DNA from: a virus
DNA: 20,290 nucleotides
Strand: one strand, 5' to 3'
IMG/VR virus record: IMGVR_UViG_3300030107_002368
Location: 1-20,290 of that record
The notes under the pieces were generated by a model. It saw nothing but the letters and a program-made list of their open reading frames with translations. It made no database searches and was not told the origin of the DNA. Within the stretch, counting starts at the first letter, position 1. Each line of letters opens with the position of its first letter. This document shows positions 13,241-19,254 of this stretch, in pieces. Position numbers and translations under genes: made by a program.

Positions 13241-14818
13241 TTACCGCTTCTCCGCATCTAGCCCCATGACTATGGCGCTCGACTTAACACCCCTCAACTG
13301 CATCTTGTTTTCAGCAGCCGATACGCGGTACTGCACCTCGTTAAACGTGCCTTTCGCCACCGTGCTAAACGATTTACGTATGACCGCGTCATCGCCGAAT
13401 ATCCACGGCAACGGCACGGGCAACGTGATTCCAGATCCTTCCGACGTGTCGATGCTTGACGGGTTCAGCCGCTGCTCGCTGCTGGTGTCGTCACGCGTCT
13501 GGAATACGTCCACATTGGCTCGACTGTTGTTAAACTCAAACTCTGCACTCCGGCCAATTTTGTCGTTTAATCGCTCGCGAAATATAAAAGCGCGTGTCTT
13601 GACGTGGGACGGGTAAAAGCTGCCGTCGTCCTTGTAGGTGCTGTCCGTCTCGTCGTCGTCCGAAACATATTCCAGCCATTTCATCACCTTGCCGTCCGTC
13701 TGGCCAAAGTGCATCCGCAAGTCTCCGGCAAATGCCGACTCGGCAAACACCGTGGGCGTCCAGCCAGACCAGTAGCCCGTCCATGAACGAGTAACGGTAT
13801 TGAAAACGAATGTGTAGTTTGGGGTGTCCGAACCAATCGGAACCGACAACAAATAGCGGTTGTTCCAGAACGTGGCGCATGACGTATGCGCTTTAGACCA
13901 GTTTATCTTGTCGATCCAGTCACGTATCGGCGTACTGATGGGCTGCGGCTCGACGATCGTCTGCGCTCCTTCCATGATCTGTCCAACACTCATCACTCCA
14001 AAGCGCGACAAGAAGAAACAGTCGCCACCGACTTGCGCCACCGTGCGCCGTGCAATGCACCCAACGCGGTCGCTGACTTTCTTGATCCACCAGTTCGCCG
14101 CTATTAACAGCGACGGATCAGTGTTAACAATGTAAACGCTTCGCTCTTTAAAAACCAGGAGATTGAAATTGTGCCACGAATGCAATGCGCGGATCGGGTC
14201 GCCGCTGTGTCCACCGATTCGTATCTGGTTGGTTGTGGTGTTCCACGTTTCTCCATCCAGTATGTCGGACGCCCACAATGCGTCGTCGGGTTGTCCGCTT
14301 ACGCCGAACCCAAATAGCCGGTTCGTGTGGGATGTGATGCTGGTAAACGCCAGACCATGCTCACTTGGAACCGTGCTGTTGGCGTCGTTTGTGATCATCC
14401 GCATCACGCTGCTGCCGTCAGCGACAAACATCTTGTCAACCAACTGCACAAAATCGACTTGGTTGGTGGCGTGGACGGAGTTTTTCGCGCCCGTCAACTG
14501 CGTCCAACTGCTGTCAGCCGCGTCGCAGCGGTACAAGTTCCCACCCGTGGCACTGATCAACCGCTCCTTGGTTGCAGTCGGATTGTCGTAGTACGCAAGT
14601 CCTTGAATGTTTGTCGAGTGCGCCGTGGACGGAAACTTCACCGTGCCTTTACGAGTGACCACTGTCCCGAACGTGTCCACATCCACGTTTTTTCCGTCAC
14701 TGAACTGATCTTGATTCAGCAGATTTGGACGAACACCGCTGACTTGCCCCCCGATAAATGAAATCGAATTGTCGAAGACCAGTGGCTCGTCAAGCAGATT
14801 GGAAGCGTATCGTGGCAT
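13241..14818 (-). CDS. Tail nozzle protein (tail tubular protein B / P22 gp10-type), 525 aa
   Basis: The N-terminus has the pattern of beta-propeller nozzle proteins of short-tailed phages: ISFIGGQVSGVRPNLLNQDQ, then KNVDVDTFGTVVTRKGTVKF. In the middle are LWASDILDGETW, RIGGHSGDPIRALHSWHNF, LLVFKERSVYIVNTDPS and VGCIARRTVAQVGGDCFFLS, the repeated propeller strands typical of this group. In the virion this protein closes the tail tube and contacts the cell surface. The preceding gene encodes the tail adaptor, and internal-protein genes follow, the same order as T7 genes 11-12-13-14. It starts with an ATG at 14818, 2 bases after the adaptor stop and without a recognisable Shine-Dalgarno. I cannot decide between T7 gp12-like and P22 gp10-like ancestry by eye. 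Confidence 0.78.
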   Translation of the reverse strand: MPRYASNLLDEPLVFDNSISFIGGQVSGVRPNLLNQDQFSDGKNVDVDTFGTVVTRKGTVKFPSTAHSTNIQGLAYYDNPTATKERLISATGGNLYRCDAADSSWTQLTGAKNSVHATNQVDFVQLVDKMFVADGSSVMRMITNDANSTVPSEHGLAFTSITSHTNRLFGFGVSGQPDDALWASDILDGETWNTTTNQIRIGGHSGDPIRALHSWHNFNLLVFKERSVYIVNTDPSLLIAANWWIKKVSDRVGCIARRTVAQVGGDCFFLSRFGVMSVGQIMEGAQTIVEPQPISTPIRDWIDKINWSKAHTSCATFWNNRYLLSVPIGSDTPNYTFVFNTVTRSWTGYWSGWTPTVFAESAFAGDLRMHFGQTDGKVMKWLEYVSDDDETDSTYKDDGSFYPSHVKTRAFIFRERLNDKIGRSAEFEFNNSRANVDVFQTRDDTSSEQRLNPSSIDTSEGSGITLPVPLPWIFGDDAVIRKSFSTVAKGTFNEVQYRVSAAENKMQLRGVKSSAIVMGLDAEKR

Positions 14819-14820
14819 GG

Positions 14821-15477
14821 TTAGTTAAAATCATTTGCCACCCACGCGGATTCCACATCCGGAACCAGTTGCTGCACCCGTGCAGACTGGTGCTTTTCCA
14901 TGTCACGCATTAACTGCAAATGCGCCCCAGCTTCTTGCAGCTTGGCTTGCGCCTTCGCGTACTGCTGCAAATACTCCAGCGCATCGGCTTCCACGAACGC
15001 CACCAGCGCATTGTCAATGCCGCTCAATTTCGGGCTGTCATTGTCACCGAGTTCCGTGACGTACAGCTTGCCCAAAACTAACAGCGTCTTGCTGCTGTCC
15101 GGTATCCGGAGCAACTTGATTTGCGAGTACGTGCCACTTGGGCCAGTGGTTTTCGGCAGCACAATAAAATCTGTTGGCGTCCCAGTTTCCGCAAGCAACG
15201 CCGGATTTATCTGGAACACACGCTGATAATCTACCGGCGTGATTTCCCGTTCGTCCCAATATGCAGACACGGGAAAATCCATTGTCGTGGACAGTGAGAT
15301 GATTTCCGTACCGCTTGCCACTGTTTGGCTCACCGTTCCCAGCGCTTCACGCCATAACTCGGTGTTCCATATCATCTCGTAGCGACGATCCACAAACGTC
15401 TTGAAGACAGCCAGACTGTCGTCGTCCGTACTGTGGACTTTTTCACCGACGTAGTTTGCTATGTTCGCTTTGGTCAC
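14821..15477 (-). CDS. Tail adaptor (tail tubular protein A / head-tail connector ring), 218 aa
   Basis: The N-terminal helical part with FVDRRYEMIWNTELWREAL is characteristic of the portal-binding tail adaptor of podoviruses (T7 gp11 / P22 gp4 group). A beta-rich middle follows (TEIISLSTTMDFPVSAYWDE, KTLLVLGKLYVTELGD). A C-terminal helical tail (FVEADALEYLQQYAKAQAKL) is typical of the end that docks on the portal. The protein would form a ring between portal and nozzle. The start is a GTG at 15477 that overlaps the tailspike stop by 4 bases (GTGA), with no Shine-Dalgarno visible, so coupling to the spike gene is likely. The nozzle gene follows after 2 bases, as expected for this pair. Confidence 0.75.
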   Translation of the reverse strand: MTKANIANYVGEKVHSTDDDSLAVFKTFVDRRYEMIWNTELWREALGTVSQTVASGTEIISLSTTMDFPVSAYWDEREITPVDYQRVFQINPALLAETGTPTDFIVLPKTTGPSGTYSQIKLLRIPDSSKTLLVLGKLYVTELGDNDSPKLSGIDNALVAFVEADALEYLQQYAKAQAKLQEAGAHLQLMRDMEKHQSARVQQLVPDVESAWVANDFN

Positions 15478-18023
15478 GATAACGAGAATGTTGCAGATGA
15501 CGACGCCGTGGACACTTCCGCATCCGTGTCGTTTCGGGTGACACTCACTTTCAACTGGTTTACTGGCGGGGATGACGGTTGGAACCCGTTACCAACAGCA
15601 ACGCCGTACGCCAAAACAGTCGGGTTTGCAACATCTCCCCCGCTGTCGCTATAGTCTTGCGTGTGATCCAGCCAGATCGGGGATTTCGACGTGTTCGCGT
15701 AGTTGGTGTATGCCCATGAATTGCCGGTAAAAATCAAACCGGAATTGTGGGTTTTAATTTCGCCTTCACCACCAACACTGTATTTAACAGATGCTGTGGT
15801 TGTTTCGGAAAACGGTAATGTCGTCGCTTTCAGTATAAAACCGTGAATTGCCGTGTAATCGTTGTCGGTTCCAGTTCTCCCAGTCGGGTCTGGAACAGTG
15901 ATCACATTGCCGGTAATCGATGTCGCAGTGCATCCGATTAACTCAAACGCACGTATGTTTTGGTTGATCGTGTTGGCACTGATGACGCAACCAACCGGCT
16001 GTCGCAAATGAAAAGCGGTGTCTCCGATACCAAACGGGATGTAGTCAAAGTCACTTCCAGTCCCACAATAGTTATCAACGCGGTTGTGGGTTATCGAGTT
16101 AAACTGCCCACTCATGCGTATGCAAAATTTGTTATCCCACCACTGATTGTTGGACACGATACTCCCCTTGCCACCCGTGAACAACAAACCGACATAACAC
16201 GCTTCAAACGTGCAACCAGTCCAATGCAGATTTTTTCCGTATCGGCGGTTGTTGCTGGCATTGTTTAACATGCAGCCAATCATTCCAGACGGAGCGCTTT
16301 TTGGGGTTCCCGTTACATCAGACTGGTCGAAGCTGCCATAGCCCTTGAATATTAAACCCGTGTAACGAATATTGTCGTGCTGATAACCAGGAAGCCACAA
16401 CCCGATTGTGCTGTCCAGTGTGAGTCCGCTAAATTGCATCCCACTAATTTCGCCGTCGTAGTCCAGTACACGATTTTGACCAGCAGCCAGTCCCTCATCA
16501 CCGTCCTGTTCAGCGCCAGCCGGATTGTACCCCTGCGAGTAAACGTCAATCGTGCCAACGTCTGTGTTCGCAATGGTTCCCGATTCCACGTAGCCGGTAA
16601 GCGTTGTGTAAGAACTGGAACCCGTGTCGCTTGTGACCATGAACACGCCGTTCGGAAAAACGATGCGCGTGTATGAATAAATTCTTGTAGTGGTCGCAGA
16701 TATGGTAAGCGTGGCTTGCTGGTAAAACTTCTCGTTGTCCAGTATGCCGGTCTGAAAATGGTTTGATTCCGGTACTGACAGTGCGCCGCCCGTCGCCGTG
16801 CCGCTTGTGCTTAAACTGTTCGTGGAGGTGTAACTGCTTCCACGCTCAAAGTGAAAAACACCAGCACCAGCAGAACCGGAACCCGCGTCATAGGCGATTG
16901 AAGTCGCACCGTTTGCGTACCCGCCACCGTTGTTGACAGTAAAGTTTGCAGATGTCGGGCCGGATGATTGAGTCGATGTCACCGTCGCAACGCCATTGTA
17001 CAACCCAAGCGTCACGTTAGTGTACGTGTACGGCAAACTGTCTCGCACCAGCATGATCGCATGCATGCCCGTGTTGCGGTTAGGGACTTTGTAAGTTGCA
17101 GCGTCGTTGTAGTATTTCCACTTCTTCTCGTCCAACACCCGCGCCAACGTGTATGCCGTGCCGCCAACCGTTATTGAGTCAGTATAATTTGTTGTTTTAC
17201 GGACTCCGGCGTTGTCGTAACGATCACCCGTGTAGCGGATTGTCGTGTGCTTGCCGCCATCGCCTTTAATGTTAACGCGTGGTGGGGCAATCAGCGTCTT
17301 GCTTGTCTTGTACCAGCCAGTCGGGAAATACACCGTGACAGAACGGGCTGTTCCAGTCTTGGTTAACTCCGTGGCAGAACTGGACTGCGCCACCAAGCCA
17401 CCGGAAGCCGTGTTTTCAGCTTTGCCGTACGTTGCACGCGTCTTTTGCCATGCAACATCCAGCGCCTTTTGGCACGCTGCAAAATCTATCGTGTCAAACA
17501 ACGATTCCACCCACGGATAATCATCTTGTATGCCAGCCAAGTTGCTGTAGCCACGGTCATGCGTCCCGCCCGTCAACCATTGCGCTACAACCGTACCCGT
17601 GTTGTCACCCAGCGCACCGTATGCCATCACATCAATGACCGGATGCTCGGATGTCGCTGACTTTGTGACCGGCAAGAAACCGTCTGTTACCAAACGATCT
17701 TTCGTTTTGCCACGCGCTCCAGCACTTCCGTCTTCCCAGTCGCTGTAAAAATCGGATTTTGTCTCGTCAACACTGTCCGCACCCAACGCGAAATCAGCCG
17801 ACACTTCCGACGCCAAGTTGCTCCATGTAACTTTGCGAAGCGCCCCGCTGCTGGCTTGCTTGAGCAGCAACTCGTCCGACGCTTCAAGCGTGGTTGTCGC
17901 AGTCTTGTCGCCAATCACACCCGACTGAACCGTCGAGTTGTTGACTAGATTATGAAAATTGGCTGGGTTTAACGAAACGCCAGTCGATAGCTCATCCGAC
18001 GAACTGATCTGGATGTCCGGCAT
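15474..18023 (-). CDS. Tailspike with right-handed beta-helix (pectate lyase-like), 849 aa
   Basis: Residues ~1-80 form an anchor-like region (LNPANFHNLVNNSTVQSG, then DELLLKQASSGALRKVT) of the kind found at the start of marine phage fibres. Residues ~125-300 resemble the entry to a pectate-lyase-type beta-helix: HPVIDVMAYGALGDNTG, a FAACQKALDVAWQ helix and TVYFPTGWYKTSKTL. A large beta-rich insertion with Gly/Ser/Thr-rich repeats fills ~300-520. Typical beta-helix turns follow at ~590-760 (FEACYVGLLFTGGKGSIVSN, NQNIRAFELIGCTATSITGN). Such spikes bind and often cleave host surface polysaccharide; I cannot locate catalytic residues with certainty. It begins with an ATG at 18023, 12 bases after the holin-like gene, and ends overlapping the adaptor gene. 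Placing a spike gene ahead of the adaptor differs from T7. Confidence 0.78.
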   Translation of the reverse strand: MPDIQISSSDELSTGVSLNPANFHNLVNNSTVQSGVIGDKTATTTLEASDELLLKQASSGALRKVTWSNLASEVSADFALGADSVDETKSDFYSDWEDGSAGARGKTKDRLVTDGFLPVTKSATSEHPVIDVMAYGALGDNTGTVVAQWLTGGTHDRGYSNLAGIQDDYPWVESLFDTIDFAACQKALDVAWQKTRATYGKAENTASGGLVAQSSSATELTKTGTARSVTVYFPTGWYKTSKTLIAPPRVNIKGDGGKHTTIRYTGDRYDNAGVRKTTNYTDSITVGGTAYTLARVLDEKKWKYYNDAATYKVPNRNTGMHAIMLVRDSLPYTYTNVTLGLYNGVATVTSTQSSGPTSANFTVNNGGGYANGATSIAYDAGSGSAGAGVFHFERGSSYTSTNSLSTSGTATGGALSVPESNHFQTGILDNEKFYQQATLTISATTTRIYSYTRIVFPNGVFMVTSDTGSSSYTTLTGYVESGTIANTDVGTIDVYSQGYNPAGAEQDGDEGLAAGQNRVLDYDGEISGMQFSGLTLDSTIGLWLPGYQHDNIRYTGLIFKGYGSFDQSDVTGTPKSAPSGMIGCMLNNASNNRRYGKNLHWTGCTFEACYVGLLFTGGKGSIVSNNQWWDNKFCIRMSGQFNSITHNRVDNYCGTGSDFDYIPFGIGDTAFHLRQPVGCVISANTINQNIRAFELIGCTATSITGNVITVPDPTGRTGTDNDYTAIHGFILKATTLPFSETTTASVKYSVGGEGEIKTHNSGLIFTGNSWAYTNYANTSKSPIWLDHTQDYSDSGGDVANPTVLAYGVAVGNGFQPSSPPVNQLKVSVTRNDTDAEVSTASSSATFSLS

Positions 18024-18035
18024 GGTGCTTGACCA

Positions 18036-18224
18036 CTATTCGGTAGCAGCGTTTTCCGCTTTCTTCACACCACTACGCAAAAACATTGCCAGTAACGATG
18101 TGATCACTATCTGGATCATCGTTGCCATTGGCATCGTGTCCGGAGATTGCAGCCATGTTCCCACTGCAACAGCTATGGCTCCAGCCGCTGTTGTGTACGT
18201 TTTTTTTCCGCTTATTTTGTCCAT
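18036..18224 (-). CDS. Holin-like small membrane protein, 62 aa
   Basis: After a basic start (MDKISGKKT), residues 10-28 form a hydrophobic stretch (YTTAAGAIAVAVGTWLQS). A second at about 33-50 (ATMIQIVITSLLAMFLRSG) is followed by a charged end (VKKAENAATE). Two short spans with a polar C-terminus and a total of about 60 residues are usual for phage holins, which permeabilise the inner membrane to start lysis. The closing LLAMFLRSGVKK resembles small proteins next to lysis genes in other phages. The start ATG at 18224 lies 1 base after the previous stop and has no Shine-Dalgarno. No endolysin gene is within the window to confirm the lysis role. Confidence 0.6.
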   Translation of the reverse strand: MDKISGKKTYTTAAGAIAVAVGTWLQSPDTMPMATMIQIVITSLLAMFLRSGVKKAENAATE

Positions 18225-18225
18225 G

Positions 18226-18378
18226 TTATTTTTTATTTAACAGTTCCTTTATCTTTAATGCTATGTAAAGCAAGCTCGCGAAACTGATTCCAACTTTCAA
18301 AATCAAGTCAATGTCCACCAGCCAGTTGCCCAGCCCCGTGAAACTCGCGACGCTCACTTTTACGTCGTCCAAATTCAT
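18226..18378 (-). CDS. One-span membrane peptide, 50 aa
   Basis: The start ATG at 18378 overlaps the stop of the lipoprotein-like gene (ATGA). The peptide has a polar, partly acidic N-terminus (MNLDDVKVSV), a hydrophobic segment of about 20 residues (LILKVGISFASLLYIALKI) and a lysine-rich end (KELLNKK), which predicts one membrane span with a cytoplasmic C-terminus. I do not recognise the family. It sits between a lipoprotein-like gene and the holin-like gene with overlap or a 1-base gap, so it probably belongs to the same membrane function, perhaps a second holin or pinholin, or part of a spanin. None of these roles is proven by the sequence. Confidence 0.6.
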   Translation of the reverse strand: MNLDDVKVSVASFTGLGNWLVDIDLILKVGISFASLLYIALKIKELLNKK

Positions 18379-18512
18379 TCGGGTTTGTCACCAATGTATT
18401 CAATGTCAAAGAATGGTGTATCGATTTCCAGATTCCCAGGCAACGACTTGCAGCCAGCACCAACCCATATCACGAACACACTGATTCCCGTTATCACAAA
18501 TAGTCGTTTCAT
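18375..18512 (-). CDS. Tiny lipoprotein-like peptide, 45 aa
   Basis: It starts with an ATG at 18512 overlapping the MscS-like stop (ATGA) and ends overlapping the next start (ATGA), so coupling on both sides supports a real gene. The N-terminus is basic (MKRLF) followed by a hydrophobic segment (VITGISVFVIWVGAGC). The Cys at residue 20 follows G-A-G, close to a lipobox although the -3 position is Gly rather than Leu or Val. The predicted mature part is only about 26 residues, acidic and hydrophobic (NLEIDTPFFDIEYIGD). A role as outer-membrane spanin (Rz1-like) is conceivable because of size and neighbours, but it is not proline-rich and no inner-membrane spanin partner is obvious. Confidence 0.62.
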   Translation of the reverse strand: MKRLFVITGISVFVIWVGAGCKSLPGNLEIDTPFFDIEYIGDKPE

Positions 18513-18895
18513 TTTTTTACAATCTCCACTTTCATCGACCCCATCTCACTGCCTTTCGGTAAATACGATTCGCCACCGTTTAACGGCAGCTTCTTTTCTA
18601 TCGTCAACTGTTTGAGTTGGCAGTTCGGTACTAACATTTTGGTTTCGCGATCGGTCATAAAAAAAGTCGTGGACGTAAGCCCCAGCCGAATGACCCGCGC
18701 TTGACGACCGGATATGTACAATATCTCGTCATTTTCAAAATCCGATCCCCAGTAGACAATCAGCCCCTGCACGAAATTGATTAAAACATCTTTTCCCATC
18801 AACGCAGCAAAAGCGGCGAGCAGCAGCCAGCCATAATGGCCGATTGCTTGCTCTGCAAACCGCTCCAGTTGCGCGTGGTCTATGATGTTCGTCAT
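18509..18895 (-). CDS. MscS-like mini mechanosensitive-channel domain protein, 128 aa
   Basis: Residues 20-34 (HYGWLLLAAFAALMG) form one membrane span. A pore-helix-like segment GKDVLINFVQGLIVYWGSDF follows. Then comes a beta domain: ENDEILYISGRQARVIRLGL, STTFFMTDRETKMLVPN and CQLKQLTIEK. Order and key positions parallel the core of bacterial MscS (G-x-S-x-x-N-x-x-A/Q-G, ...D/E-x-v-x-i-x-G-x-x-g-x-V, ...T-x-D-x-x-x-x-x-x-P-N). A full MscS has about 280 residues with three spans; here only the last span and the Sm-like beta domain remain. It overlaps both neighbours by 4 bases. I infer a ring-forming membrane protein that may act in lysis timing, osmotic control or superinfection exclusion; none is shown directly. 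Confidence 0.68.
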   Translation of the reverse strand: MTNIIDHAQLERFAEQAIGHYGWLLLAAFAALMGKDVLINFVQGLIVYWGSDFENDEILYISGRQARVIRLGLTSTTFFMTDRETKMLVPNCQLKQLTIEKKLPLNGGESYLPKGSEMGSMKVEIVKK

Positions 18896-19137
18896 TCACT
18901 AGCGCCAGCGGCTTCCGCTTCCGGTTCCGCTTTTAAGCTGTCAGTTAAACGAGCCGCATAAAACTCTCTTGCGCCCATCCACTGACCCAGTTCCATCTCT
19001 GCGTTGGCGATTTTTTGTTGCAACGCCATGCACTGGTTGTAGTACGCGATCTGCTCCTGTGAGAGATCGTTTACGTTATGTTCCTCACCGTTGATAACAA
19101 CAGTCCGCTCTGTCTCTTTTTCTTTTTGTTTTGCCAT
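18892..19137 (-). CDS. Hypothetical small protein, 81 aa
   Basis: The layout recalls a recurring small phage protein: a basic start (MAKQKEKETERT), a beta-hairpin (VVINGEEHNVNDLSQEQI), a helix with AYYNQCMALQQKIANAEMEL and GAREFYAARL, and a low-complexity Ala/Glu tail (EPEAEAAGASE). I believe related proteins of unknown function occur near tail fibre and lysis genes of marine phages, but I cannot name a family with certainty. It overlaps the MscS-like gene by 4 bases and follows the 34-aa gene after 8 bases. There is no signal peptide and no span, so it is probably cytoplasmic or a minor virion component. The ATG at 19137 is preceded only by an A/T-rich leader. Confidence 0.65.
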   Translation of the reverse strand: MAKQKEKETERTVVINGEEHNVNDLSQEQIAYYNQCMALQQKIANAEMELGQWMGAREFYAARLTDSLKAEPEAEAAGASE

Positions 19138-19145
19138 AGCAAAAA

Positions 19146-19250
19146 TTATCGCTTTTGTTTTTTCATCGAAGATCTTGTTGATGGTTTCTTCGTTGATTTT
19201 TTCGGTGGACGACCCACTTTGCTTCCGTATGTTCCTGTTCCTTGTGGCAT
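19146..19250 (-). CDS. 34-aa basic mini-protein with GRPPKK motif
   Basis: The ATG at 19250 lies 4 bases after the fibre stop and has the best Shine-Dalgarno of the window (AAGGA, 7 bases upstream, inside the fibre gene's end). The peptide MPQGTGTYGSKVGRPPKKST continues with a Lys/Thr/Ser tail ending KKQKR. Short proteins with a GTYGxxVGRPPKK core occur repeatedly in phage genomes near structural genes. The function is unknown to me. K-V-G-R-P-x-K resembles the AT-hook DNA-minor-groove motif, so DNA or RNA binding is possible. Being so small, it could easily be missed by gene finders. Confidence 0.6.
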   Translation of the reverse strand: MPQGTGTYGSKVGRPPKKSTKKPSTRSSMKKQKR

Positions 19251-19254
19251 AAAA

